Source: Embiotoca jacksoni
Taxonomy: Eukaryota > Chordata > Actinopteri > Embiotocidae
Assembly (NCBI GenBank): GCA_022577435.1
Contig: JAKOON010000008.1
Span: 21,898,501 to 21,962,500, forward strand
DNA length: 64,000 nt
Direction of reading: 5' to 3'
Positions within the stretch are counted from its first letter, which is position 1. Every line of letters begins with the position of its first letter. Below the pieces are notes generated by a model. That model made no database searches. It was given only the letters and a program-made list of their open reading frames with translations, and had not been told where the DNA came from. The position numbers were made by a program, and so were the translations under genes. Below are positions 24,895-37,166 of this stretch, in pieces.

Positions 24895-25570
24895 TGAAGG
24901 CCAGTCAAAAAGGTCCAAGACTATTGCTGTTGCGCACATACATAGTGCAGCATTGTGATGTGCACGAAACAGGGGGAAGCAATGACCTTGGGGAGTAAGT
25001 ATTTCAAGTCACATCGCTTGATCAACATCAGCAGATGACTTACACACATTTTTGTGACCACTGGCGATTTCAGCATTGACCTGAAACGACATAAACATTT
25101 TGGAAGCACAGAAACAGGTCACAGGTAGCCAATTTCCTTGGGTATGGGTGGTAAGGAATGACAATTGTGTTGTTGAGGGCAAGAACCTGTGATTAGGAGC
25201 ATCATGTTGGAAAACACAAATGACATTGCGCCACAGTTCCTTCAGACACCTTGACATTTGACAGTTGAATACAATGTTGACAGTCTGACCCTGGGGGATG
25301 AATTCATGGTGCACAACTCCACTAATGTCAAAGAGAAGCGATTATACCACACTCCTGACCTGATGCACCTCCTTTGGTCTTGGACAGTGATGTTTTACCA
25401 TTCTAGAAAAGTAAAAGCTGGTCAAAACATCTCGCCTAGATCATTGCTTCATTGCCATAAGCAATGAGCCAATTTGTAAGCATTTCAAGGGTCCAATGAA
25501 ACATTGAGTTTTATGCTGAGCTGACGAATGGAGTGAGCATCTTCGTGAATGAGCTTTTCGCTCACTTGTA
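24895..25570 (-). pseudogene. Decayed mariner-type transposase, internally deleted
   Basis: The minus strand carries an eroded mariner transposase. In protein order: a HEDAHSIRQLSIKLNVS segment resembling the helix-turn-helix region (about 25,556-25,500); HHEFIPQGQTVN, a highly characteristic mariner motif (about 25,315-25,275); an HDAPNH remnant of the catalytic HDNAPCH block (about 25,210-25,187); and, in another frame, CDLFLC, matching the APCDFFLFPK motif that holds the third acidic residue (about 25,130-25,105). A TGACTGGCC end with the adjoining GGACCTTTTT resembles a mariner terminal repeat at 24,895-24,921. The first catalytic Asp region is not visible. The frame-limited open part (25,009-25,314 minus) only looks open by chance of decay. 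The mariner assignment rests mainly on HHEFIPQGQTVN. Confidence 0.78.
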
Positions 25571-25799
25571 TTTATCATTGTTCAGTTGCTTTTACTAACA
25601 AGTTCCAAACAAATGTACAGTGAACATATCATGTGGAACACCCTAACGTTGGCACTGTAGCAGAGTAACCAGAGGACTAACCTGAGGTTTATTGCATTAG
25701 TGATGGACATGTTCCACTAAGTCTGACAATCAGAACTCATGCAAATACTTTTTTGTTGCTATTTATAGAAGATTGTTCATGCCTCTTTCAGGAACAACC

Positions 25800-25965
25800 T
25801 TTGTCTGTGAAGATTCTTCGTCATCCAGGTCACGTCAATCTAATGTTATGCAAAGGCTACTGGAGTTTCTTTTGTCTGTTCTGAACTAAAGAAGCCTTTT
25901 GGATGAGAGGTGAAATATCCTCAAGACAGTTAAAAACGTCCAGTGTTTGATAACACTTAGAAGGA
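25800..25965. repeat. Dispersed teleost repeat fragment
   Basis: Contains GTGAAGATTCTTCGTCATCC, and then AAGAAGCCTTTTGGATGAGA followed by GGTGAAATATCCTCAAGACA. I recognise this pairing from a repeat found widely in teleost sequences. No terminal structure is visible, and I cannot name the family. It lies just downstream of the mariner relic. Confidence 0.5.
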
Positions 25966-26187
25966 ACAGACTGATTGATTTATTTTAGTAGGGAGTATTT
26001 GTCCAGAGTTGTGTTAAATTTGCTCTCCTGTGAATTAAATACCAGTTGTTTTTTTTTCACATCCTATGATAGTTTAACTGTCCAGATCATTTTTGGAGTC
26101 AATTTATGAGCCCAACAATTGGCAAAGGTCATAGTTATGTCAAAATGCTGTACAACTCTGATACTGCTTTTGTGGAAGCTGCGCACA

Positions 26188-26315
26188 GAATACATTACAT
26201 TACATTATATTTCATTTAGGCTGATGCTTTTATCCAAAGCGACTTACAATAAGTGCATTTACAACCATGAGGGTACAAACCCAGGACAACAAGAATACCA
26301 CGATAGTATCTAATA
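26188..26315. repeat. Dispersed teleost repeat with TTATCCAAAGCGACTTACA core
   Basis: A tandem TACAT stretch (26,190-26,206) leads into GCTTTTATCCAAAGCGACTT, then ACAATAAGTGCATTTACAAC. This core is very common in teleost genomes. The copy fades after about 120 bp. No tRNA-like promoter boxes were found, so I do not call it a SINE. Confidence 0.6.
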
Positions 26316-27668
26316 AGACATTGTTAAAAGGAACATTTGTTCCATGTTATTATTTACTGTAGCAGAAATTAATGACATTCATTTCATTGAACACAGACTT
26401 CTAACCAAGTTGCCCTTCAATTTCATGCAACAGCAAAAAAAGCTGAAAAATTTCCAATAATTTCTCATTAAACCTCATCTCACCTCCTTTGAGTGACTTC
26501 TTCTTAATTGGAATGTGAAATTAACATATTCTCACGAAATAGCTGAAGGGATCTAGAAAAAAAAAAAAAAACAATGATAGGAATGACACATCCTGCCATC
26601 AATCAAAGGGGAAGGGATGACAGAACAGAAGCGTGCTCAGGGATATTTTTAACCTCTATTTATCCTGTTTTCACTGCCTTGTTATTTCACTGCTAAACTC
26701 TGCTACAACCTCGCATCGTTACACAGATTCTCAGCTGGGAGCAAAACCACAATCTTTGACTCGAACAATTCATAAAACTCACAGTTGTGTTTACGTGTCG
26801 TGCTCAAGGGAAACCACAGCGCAATAAAAGGAATACAACTCAAAGAAAGATGTATCCCCTGTTTTCTTAATCTTGAAGGGCCGGGTCCCCATACACTGAG
26901 GTCCCTATCACTGCTAGCACTTACTGCTGGCTGGACAACCATGTGTCACCTCTCAAACACAGCCATCTCTTTTCACCTGTCAGTGGGGAGTCATGGGGGG
27001 TGTAATGCTGAACTCTGACTAAAAGAAGCACTGCATTTAAAATGCAGAGGGCTGGGTTTTTGTGACAGAATATCAGAGGATTTTACAAATTCTTATAGCT
27101 GCAATGACACATGGATTTTCACACAATCCCGTTAATTAAACCTATCTTCCATACAGGTGACCTGGATCTTGGCAGCAACAATATTATTAATCACCAGCTT
27201 TAAACAAACACTCCAATTTGTGCTAAATGGTGCACCCAGGTAAGAAAGTTTCACAGCCAGGTGATGACCCTGAACCATGCATTGGTGGGCCCAGTTCAAT
27301 CTGGCTGGTAGTTGCATTATAAGCAGAAAAAGAAAGGAAGTTTTCCCATCAAGATTTAAAAAAAGTTAGGAGTTACTTTGTCACTGAAAACAACTTCAAG
27401 GCCACTGTTGTCACTGTTCATATTCTGCGTCCTGCAACCACCCAACACACACACACGCACACATTAACACAGGTAGAAAGACGAGACAAAGAAACAGCAG
27501 CTGTGAGGAAGACAAAGGGAAGAGTTCAGTGATAACAAATTAGTAGAGTTTGTTATGTGGCAGAACAGCGGTTCCCTCTGATTATCTCTAATTAACCTCT
27601 ATGGAATTGAACCACCAAGCACAGAGGGATTAACGCGCAGAGGCATGATCTTTGTGTGAGTGTCCTGT

Positions 27669-27799
<131 letters not shown>

Positions 27800-29231
27800 A
27801 TAAGTCTGTGGGTTGAGAGAAAAGCCACTGACCCTAAACTGCCCACAGTCCCAGACGTTTCCTGATTCAGGCCCATCACACACACACAAAGCCCTGAGCA
27901 TCCACCTGCCAATACACACCCACACACATAGTGATGGTTCTGTTTTTTTATCTCCCAACAACAGCAAAGACCCATTATGAGACTGTGTGAATGTTCACAT
28001 TATGTCCCTACAATTACATGTAAAAGTTAAACACACACACACATATACACACAAACTGCTGTCGTTAAAAAGACAAAGCTTAACTCTTCACCGAAGCATT
28101 AACATTCTCATAACTAAAGATGTCTCTAATTATGAAATGCTTCAGGTGCCAAGGCAATTCACATGTAAAATTAAAGAGGAGTCGAATGAGTCAAAACTAA
28201 CTTAATGTCCAGCATGGCCAAAAGCCACAGACATTTATTGCATTCAATATTTTCCCCTTTCTGAATGGCAGAAGTTCTGATTTCTGAGGCAGAGTTCAAA
28301 TTTAAATCATGCTTGTAATCATACTGCACAGAACAGAGACACCAGTTCTTGGTGTTTATACATCATTTGTCCCGGGTGTTTTCAGAGCTCTGAACAGCCC
28401 GCTCTGACACACTTGTCACTCAGGGACTGTCTATCACCTGAACATTCCTTCTCTGGCTTACAGCAGCATGGGGTTTAGAATCTTGAATTTCTACTATGTT
28501 TAGTGTCACTATCTTTTGCCACTGTCATCCTATACTGTGAGTAACCATGATCTGATCATGTGATCATTCCATGTTTCAATATGACAGGATAAGTTAGAGA
28601 TTTGAGCTTGTTTAAAGTCCAAAAAGCATATTTGCCTCTTTAGTATTCTCCTAAAATTACACTTACATAGCACCAATTTGTTTTCTTGATTATTTTGTAG
28701 TGGCAAATGTAATCAGCAGAAAGTTCAGGATTTCAACAGAGTCCGGTTTGCATCCTGAATCTTCTTGTGGTTAAGTGTCAGCAAAAATATAATAGTGTGA
28801 TCAAGGTTGGGGATCTCAGTATGCAGTTAAATGGAAATAAACATGTTGTGTTTTCATACTGTGACTCACCCTTTTCTGTGTTAAACCAAGACTATGATTA
28901 TTTCCCTTACTTTGTGACTGTCCAAACATGCAAATATTGAAAGATATTTTCAATTCTGCCACAATTTTTAGGAGACAGTGTTGTCAATTATGGAAAAAAG
29001 AATCAAAGCAGATGGATGGAGGTGAGTGAGGCACTGGAAAAAAACAAAGAGCAGACGGACTGATGAATACAGTGAAAGAGAAAAGTGGAAGAGGCAGAGA
29101 GGAGAGAGGATTTAATTGGCCACTACATCAGTGATAAAGTGGGGACACGTTAGTCGTGTATTTCTCTTTCTTATCAATGTCCTAAGTGTCTCTCCAATCA
29201 GCAACTCACAACAGCCTAAAGCTGGCCTGCT

Positions 29232-29332
<101 letters not shown>

Positions 29333-29584
29333 TATGTGCTGTAATTGGACACACCATAGGATATTGTACTATTCTGAAGAGTTATTGATTACTATACGTC
29401 TCTTTCACACACACACACTTGCATTTGTACACTTCATCATAAGTAGGAAATGAGGGAACTGAAATGTATTACGGACAGGATGGTGTGACAGAATGAGGGC
29501 CAGGCTGCAAGAAAATTGAGCAAGACAGATCTCTACATCCCACTTCCATCTCCTCAACAACACTAATGACTGACCATCAGCAGG

Positions 29585-29614
29585 CACACTCACTCACTCA
29601 CTCACTCACTCACT

Positions 29615-29676
<62 letters not shown>
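29585..29676. repeat. Compound (CACT)n(CA)n microsatellite
   Basis: A tetranucleotide CACT block (to about 29,615) passes into a pure CA run. Confidence 0.95.
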
Positions 29677-29678
<2 letters not shown>

Positions 29679-31564
29679 TACAAGTCTGTGTTTGCCAGAT
29701 CCCCAGTGCAGAGTATGGTGTGTTTGAACAAGGCAGCCTGTTAAAGTGTCTGATTAGACCCCTGTTTGAACAGAAAAGGACAACGACCTATCAGCACACA
29801 GCAGGGACCGGCCAATCATTGCAATGGCTCATCTGCTGTGGGCCTCGGCATCTAGCCGGCTCACACAAAGAAGAGCAGAGAGACACACTGACTGACACAA
29901 TGAGAGAGACATAGACAGACAGGCAGGCGGACACACCCACACACCCAGCAGGATTCTGCCCATAACACATTTAGCTGTTCTCACATGAGTGCGGAAAGAA
30001 CCACCGAAATTACACTGATTTGATTGACAATGACGTCCCCACTGTGAAGCAGGTGTGGGTCACCATGGCAAATAGCTAGCAGGACGAAAGTCACGGTGTT
30101 ATTCTAAGCTCTTTTTTCTGCTCAAATAAGAAGTGAGATTCTTAATTAATCCCCACAGACTTTTTGTTCTCGGTTTTGTAATCCCAATGGAACAATCTGG
30201 ATATAGGATGCAAAATTTTAACATAAAAAAAGTGCATTTGAATGCTCCAATTGGTATTTGTCAGTGTTCTCTTTACAATAGGAATATCTTTCTCTATCAT
30301 GCGTGAGAGTTGTCAGAATCTGAGTGCCAATGGTGGCCTGGCTTCTGTCCCAGACCCATATGTTTGTCATCATGGAGGTGGCAGCAAGCAGAGCATTTAA
30401 GGCAATGTCTACTGTCCATTTTTTTCCTGCCTCCTGTGTTAATGAAGTTGTCGCCAAGAGAAATTAATCAACATTGAACTGACAGTGAGTGATAATAGGA
30501 GAAAAAAATGCTGACATTTTGTATGTTCATGCTGGTATTGGATATAGATCACACAAGGACTCCAAACAAAGCAACAAAATGTGTGGCTTGCCCGTCCAGA
30601 ACAACAGACTGTCTGTAACTAGGAACCTTTCCTGATCTGATGCCTCTATATATGATTTAAAGTTTTCGTTTGGGTTAAAAAAACAAAAAAAAACCAAACA
30701 CATGGTTAAGGTCTGAGAAAGATGGTGGTCACATTTAAAAAAAAAACAATTTGACAGAAATCGTAGGTGATGCGGCGGTCCAGCCTCTCCACCAACATCC
30801 GTTTCTATACTGCTACGCAAATTAGCTTTGCCATATACATTTCGGAGGAAACATAATTGCTTCCTGGATCATGTTATTTACAGGATTTTGACACTAGAAA
30901 CTGGTAATTATATCCTGCATAGCACAATCAAAAAAAAATACAATTTTATAGTTGCTTGGAAGTATTCAACCGTTATCTGAATCCCCCCGCTGAAACTCAA
31001 GGCTATCATCTTTGAAAAGAGGGTCATTGTTTGCTCTGCACATCTAATGTCACACTTACTTTATCTGATAACAAAGTGAGCCAATGATTATTGATCTGTG
31101 GATGGACTATCTGCCACCTACTGGTGGTAGCAAAGCATTACTAGCAGGTGCTAAAACATGAAAAAAAAAAACCGAAAAAAAACACGATAGTTGCAAAATA
31201 CGATATAAACAATTCAAAACATTATGACCCATCCTAAATTGTTAGATTTTAACACCGAAGATTACTACTACCACTAAGTTAAGGTTAGAAAAAGCAACTG
31301 GTGCCATTTCATGCTTTAGATCAGTGTTGGATTTTTTTTTTTTCTATTTTTTTATGTTTTTTGGGTTTTTTTTGCTGCCTAAATGTTACCATAAAAATGT
31401 AAATCCGGCTTTAGTTGTCAGAAACAGATATTGCAGGGTAAACAGTGGTAGTGACCATTTTGCAGATACTTTCAGCATTAAGGAAGTTTTTCACCAAAAA
31501 AGTCAAGTTTTTTTACTGCGTTAATAAAAAACAAAAAATGGGCAATTGTGGTTTTACGTTCCTA

Positions 31565-31591
31565 CACTGTGTGCACAGTTATTAGGCAAGT
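31565..31591 (+). repeat. Left terminal inverted repeat of the Tc1-like element
   Basis: This 27-bp end matches the reverse complement of the right end at all but one position (G versus A at base 14). It is preceded by TA. Looser similarity of a T-rich stretch continues for roughly ten more bases inward. Confidence 0.92.
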
Positions 31592-31782
31592 GAGTATTTT
31601 GACCATATCATAATTTGTATGCATACTTTCCAATTCCAAGCTGTATAAACTTGAATGCCTATTGGATTTAAGCATATCAGGTGATGTGTATTTGTGTAAT
31701 GAGGGAGGGTGTGGCCTAAGGAGATCAACATCCTATATCAAGATGTGCATAATTAATAGGCAGCTTCTTTTCCTCAGGCAAA

Positions 31783-32806
31783 ATGGGCCAAAAAATAGAT
31801 TTAACTGACTGAAAAGTCAAAAATTTTAAAAAGTCTTCCAGAGGGATGCAGAACTCTTGAAACTGCTACGATATCGGGGCGTGATAACAGAACCATCAAA
31901 CGTTTTGTTGCAAATAGTCAACAGGGTCGCAAGAAACGTGTTGAGAAAAAAAGACGCAAATTAACTGCCAAAGATTTGAGAAGAATCAAACATGAAGCTA
32001 CCAGGAAGCCGTTATCCTCCAGTGCTGTCATATTCCAGAACTGCAACCTACCTTGAGTGCCCAGAAGTACAAGGTGTTCAGTGCTCAGAGACATGGCCAA
32101 GGTAAGGAAGGCTGAAACCCGACCACCACTGAACAAGACACATAAGTTGAAACGTCAAGACTGGGCCAAGAAATATCTGAAGACAGATTTTTCAAAGGTT
32201 TTATGGACTGATGAGATAAGAGTGACTCTTGACGGACCAGATGGACGGACCCGTGGCCGGATGGGCCCGTGGCCGGATCAGTAACGGGAACAGAGCTCCA
32301 CTTCCACTCAGACGCCAGCAAGGTGGAGGTGGGGTACTGGTATGGGCTGGTATTATTGAAGATGAGCTAGTTGGACCTTTTCGGGTTGAAGATGGACTCA
32401 AAATCAACTCCCAAACCTACTGCCAGTTTTTAGAAGACACTTTCTCCAAGCAGTGGTCCAGGAAAAAGTCTGCTTCTTTCAAGAAGACCATGATTTTTAT
32501 GCAGGACAATGCTCTATCACATGCATCGAAGTACTCCACTGCGTGGCTAGCCAGTAAAGGCCTGAAAGAATAATGACATGGCCCCCTTCCTCACCTGACC
32601 TAAACCCTATTGAGAACTTGTGGGACCTTCTTAAACGGGAGATTTACGGTGAAGGAAAACAGTCCACCTCTCTGAACAGTGTCTGGGAGGCTATGGTTGC
32701 TGCTGCACAAAAAGTTGATCGTCAATAGATCAAGAAACTGACAGAATCCATGAATGGACGGCTTATTACTGTTATTGAAAGGAAGGGTGGCTATATTGGT
32801 CACTGA
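31783..32806 (+). pseudogene. Tc1-like transposase pseudogene (DDE family)
   Basis: The gene would encode the transposase that excises and reinserts the surrounding element. The likely start is ATG at 31783, just inside the left end, but that frame stops after nine codons. From 31841 a second frame (EGCRTLET..., then a basic KKRVEKKRRKLTAKDLRRIK helix-turn-helix region) runs to WTDE, the first catalytic Asp (GAT 32210-32212), with one TGA at 32054. A 16-bp tandem duplication at 32250-32281 shifts the frame. The next frame carries GGGGVLVWAGI and MQDNALSH, with the second Asp at 32505. A further small shift near 32570 leads into PDLNPIENLW with the catalytic Glu at 32612. The gap between second Asp and Glu is 107 nt, so it encodes 34 residues if two bases were gained or 35 if one was lost. 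A TAG at 32726 precedes the terminal TGA at 32804. The damage is modest: a few frameshifts and stops. Confidence 0.9.
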
Positions 32807-33085
32807 TTTTTTTTGTTTTGTTTAAATGTCAGAAATGTTTATTTGTAAATTGGTATCTGTTTGTTTATTATTCTCACTTTAACAGATGAAAATAAACAAG
32901 TGAGATGGGAACATTTTTGTTTTTCTTTTACCTGCATAATAATTGTGCACACATAGATATTCTCCGAAGAAAGCCAAAATCTCACTTTTACTTTTGTAAA
33001 TATTCAGGTTTGAGGTTTAGTAACATTTTGGATTGGCCGAGAGCACTGTAATTATTCAATAATAAAATGAATCCTCAAAAATATA

Positions 33086-33112
33086 ACTTGCCTAATAATT
33101 GTGCACACAGTG
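33086..33112 (-). repeat. Right terminal inverted repeat of the Tc1-like element
   Basis: This is the inverted partner of the left end and is followed directly by TA. It keeps the shared core ATTATTAGGCAAGT when read on the minus strand. Confidence 0.92.
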
Positions 33113-33114
33113 TA

Positions 33115-36100
33115 TAAAAGTTATTTGCTGAGGTAAATTAGTTGTGTGTGCACACTGATCTCAGGCGGCAAGGTTGGACACGCATTGACATGAAGCAATG
33201 CAAAGCTTTTGACCAGTTAGCTGTTGTTGGAACTAGTTCCTTGAGTGTGGCTTAGTGCATAGGTTTTCTAAAAGGTGGCCTATTGTCTGCATGGGGTATC
33301 TGAATGCGGGGAGGGGGGGATGACTTCTCCTTGACTGCCTCCTCTATCTCGACTGTTGTCTAGACCAGCAGCCAAATCTCGGCGTCCCTAGTGCAGGAGA
33401 GACAGACAGTCTGTCTGTGTCAGCGGGCCCGCTCCACTCTCAGCAATGACCCTTCACATTTAGTCGTCCCTAGATAGACCCTTTCTTAACCCCTCACCAT
33501 GGGCTCGTACCTCGGTGCCCTTCTCACCTCCGTTAACACACCCACGTCCATGTCAAGTCGCCAGTCTGTCCATGCTGCCTTGCTCTTTCTTTTTCTGTCA
33601 CAAAGTCACCCCACCTTTCTCTGTCACCCTACCCTGGGTCCTATTGTTTCAGCCTCCACTGATCTTGCCCTCCCACTCCCTCACTCTATTCAGGTAGCCA
33701 GAGCTACATAATTAGGTGTAATTTGGCCAAATGGAGGAACACTAACAGTCGATGTGTATACCCTGCTCAGACTCTTTCAATCTTTATAACTAGAAAATCA
33801 CTCAGTTATTCAATTTGTGTGATTGTCAGTTGAATTGTGTTACCTTTTAAATGATAAGGTCAGTGTTCTTTGTCTTTAAGCTAAATGATCAGTATTTTCT
33901 CTCTGGGGGTTGCAGAGGTGGAGAATAGAAAGAGATAGAAATCTCTTTGTTTTTCTCTTGTAACAAACTGGCTTCAGATGCAGGAGGAGGGATGTTGTGA
34001 TGAGGACCAAGTGCTGATTAATAATAGAGTGATTGACTGTCATAGGGAAAAGAATCACAGCGCTTTATTCAAGTCCTGCATTTACAGGTCATTTAAAACT
34101 TGATCTGATGGGACTAATAGACAACAGGCAACGGAGGGATACTAATTTGATTGAATAATGAGCGTAATTATGTTTTAATAGGAAACTGTGCACGTACAGT
34201 TGGTGAATGATTGCAGTGCCTTCCCTTTTGTTATGCACATATATTATCCCGTTGCCTCTCGAACCAGACATTTTGACAAGCACCTCTTGAAACATTTGTC
34301 TCAACAAAAGGCCACTTATCGTGAGTGCATGCCTAAGTCTGACCCTGACTGGAGCAGGCTGCAGCTGGGAGGGCATGACATACGAACGAGCAAAGAAGAA
34401 TACTTTCCCGGTTCATAAAACCCTGGGCTGGACTACATTTACACTCTCAGACATTAAATATGCATTTTTTTTTTATTTTTTTTTTAAACTTCCATCCTCT
34501 GAGCACACAGCACAATTTTTATGCCTCTGTGCTACCGACAGACGTGGCCGGATGTTATGTTATGTTTTCTGGTTGTCTGTATTTCCCATCCTTGTGAACG
34601 TCATATCTCAAGACCGCCGCAAAGGAATTAGTTTCAATTTGGCTTTCACTTGGACCCAAGGATAAGATGATTAGATTATCGGGGACAAAGGTCAAAGGTT
34701 AAGGTCACAGAGATCTCACATTTGTCTCAATATTGTGAACTATATATTGAACTTGATATTTCAAAAACACCATGAGAGAGTTTTTTTAAATGTCACTCAA
34801 GGATGCACTAATTTAATTTTGGTGATCAAAGGTCAACGTCACTGTTACCTCCCACTGGGATAATAGTGACACTTCAGAGTCTTCTCTTCATGTATGAGTC
34901 TAGATGTATGGATGTAAAATGCAACTTGACTGGTTGGCAGAGGCACAAAACTGCAAGGCAGTAATTCTAGTTTGTTCTGTGATAAATCTCTAATTTACAA
35001 CCTGAATTACAGAACATATTTGTGTGATTACCTAGTGGTATCTAGCATGCAGAGAGTTGGATTTTATTTGAGATATTCATCTCTAAGAATTATGTCATCT
35101 CTGTTGCTTCAAAAATTGAACATTTTGGTTTAAAAACTCAGGAATAATCTTCCTGTCGCTCTGTAAAATCCACCGTACACAGTCAACAGATTTCAGAGAG
35201 CTGACTGTAGTTGGTGGATTATCGAGAATAATCTTAGAGGCAGATCTCTCAATACCTGGGGAGACAAAATAAAAACTATACACATGGCTAAAAACCATGT
35301 TTGTTTGTAATTCTAATGCAGCCATTAGACTGTTGATTGAGATCATATTTGAACTGTGTCACTGAGATTAGAGGGATCAATGTACGGCTGCTCTGGGCAC
35401 TAAAAGTGACCACATCAATCTGAACTCGTAAAGAAAACAAAAGGATATGTGCACTGTGCATGAGATCTTTACACTCGCCCCTCGATCACCACCAGCCACA
35501 GGCGAACAGAGGACGATATTGTGTGCCAGCTGCAGCTGCTCCGAGGAAGGCAGTCTGCTTTTTGTATTTCCCCTTCACCAGTAAGAAAGAGAATTCGATA
35601 CTGGTTCCCACAGACACTGAACACACTCCTGTTTCTGTGAGTCTTTTTCACCCACAGCACATACCCCACCCATGCCTCTCCCTACACCAAATTTCCTGCA
35701 TTCTCCATCCTCCCCTCTGCATATACTACCCAGCACATGCCCTTTTCTATCCCTCCCTGTGGTCATCCAAACTGCCAATGCTGAGCATTTGGAAGCATCT
35801 CTATATTTACTCCATCTCCACCCTGCTTCCATCCCGGCAGGCAATGCTATGCATCTTTCATCCACGGGGCTGAATGACCTATATTCTCAGTCTGGCCCCA
35901 TGCAGCCATAGTTCACCGCTGCTCAACTCTGTCCTGCTGCTCTTGCTTCGCCCCAGGCAGCAGCTGTGGGTGTGGCAGCTAGGCTGAATTAGAATGAACT
36001 GCGGGCACCGTCTACCATTCAAAGCAATCTATCTTGGCCGTCTGGGGCACACTGAATTTCAAAACGATAATGACAAAACAAAATCATATTGCATTGAGAA

Positions 36101-37160
36101 GAAGAGCTGGAGGAACATGCCCAGAGCAGAGGAGTGATACATATTTCAAAATCCTGGTGTTTGGGAAGAGTTGTTCAATTATCTCCTCAATGCTTCTGAA
36201 TATAGGTCAAAGCGGCTCTTATAGCACATGACCCAGTTTACCTGTTTTTTCCAAAGCACCATTCCCGCCTGCTCTAATATTATTCAACTAATTATCACTT
36301 GTTATAAAATTTCGGTATAGACTTATAAATACACAGGCAAAATAGATCAAACAGAGCACGAAGATGCTTCTGTAATTAAGTTAATTTGCTCATCAAGAAA
36401 GCATTCTTGAATCACTGCTTATTGTCCTTGATACATAAAGTTGTTGTTTTTTTTCCTGCTCAGCAGTGAATATGCAATCATGCTCACTCTAATCCAGGTC
36501 AGTAGGCTGGGACTGCTCTCTACGGCTGCTGAGATAAAGCTGCTCCAAAACACAATAATCACTGTTATTACCATTTGTTCTGAAATGGAACTCAGTACTC
36601 TCAGTTTTACACAATATTAAAGTGTACCACCACCCACATCACTCACCAACATAATAGAGTAGGTGTCATATGAAAATCAGGATATTTACTAAGTGAGGCT
36701 GCTGATATTTGGACATTAAATACAGTATTTGTGTTTCTAAATCAGACAAAACCTCTTTTTGTTCTAATACATGACCGAGATCCTTGAAGAAAAGAGTTCC
36801 AGTTTTGGTGGCAGGGAGAGCACTGACACACAAACATAGACACATGCTGGTACATAAGATTAATTTGTTAATCCATATGCTAACAGGGTTTAATAATTTA
36901 CTGTTAATCCATAAAGCTGTTCAGAGGGTTTCGCTTTTAAACCAATGTCACCACACTCAGTTGTTTAATATTTGTGCCTCAAAGTCCAAGTCAAAACATG
37001 AATCAATGTTTTACGTCCATCCATCCATCCACCAACGGCTGGGCCATATATTGTATTCATTTAATTAATTTAAGTTTTTGTTGTTGAATGAAAATTTGCA
37101 ACGTTGAGATCACTGATTCCACTCAAATGCTAGCACCAGCAGTTCTGTGTACTTACTGCT
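33115..37160. other. Unique sequence around one dispersed repeat
   Basis: Outside the 34.6-34.85 kb repeat, nothing is recognised. The 137-codon frame at 35,460 has no domain and lies in C/T-rich sequence. Confidence 0.5.
34590..34850. repeat. Dispersed teleost repeat, two diverged units
   Basis: Two related blocks each contain a CTCAAGGATG/CCCAAGGATA-like word followed by a TGATTAGATT/TAATTTTGG-like word and then AAAGGTCAA (34,640-34,707 and 34,795-34,836). This arrangement matches a repeat common in teleosts. AGGTCA half-sites fall at 34,689, 34,702 and 34,830. Confidence 0.5.
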
Positions 37161-37166
37161 GTAAAC

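Larger units (their letters stand above)
31565..33112 (+). mobile_element. Tc1-like DNA transposon, nearly full length, inactivated
   Basis: This is a complete-looking cut-and-paste element of the Tc1/mariner superfamily, 1548 bp long. The first 27 bases and the reverse complement of the last 27 bases agree at 26 positions; both outer ends read CACTGTGTGCACA. A TA dinucleotide flanks each end (31563-31564 and 33113-33114), the target-site duplication expected for this superfamily. The interior carries a plus-strand transposase pseudogene (separate entry), and an AATAAA lies near 32,890, after its end. Length, terminal repeats, TA duplication and transposase motifs all agree, so the superfamily call is firm; the family name is not assigned. 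The near identity of the two ends suggests a younger insertion than the other transposons here. It is probably immobile because the transposase frame is broken, although the ends could in principle be recognised by a transposase supplied from elsewhere. Confidence 0.93.

Noticed and set aside
25009..25314. 101-codon minus-strand frame as a real gene
   Set aside because: Its HHEFIPQGQTVN and HDAPNH motifs show it is part of the decayed mariner transposase, whose other pieces lie in different frames.
26188..26315. Reading the repeat as a tRNA-derived SINE
   Set aside because: No polymerase III promoter boxes or tail repeat could be identified.
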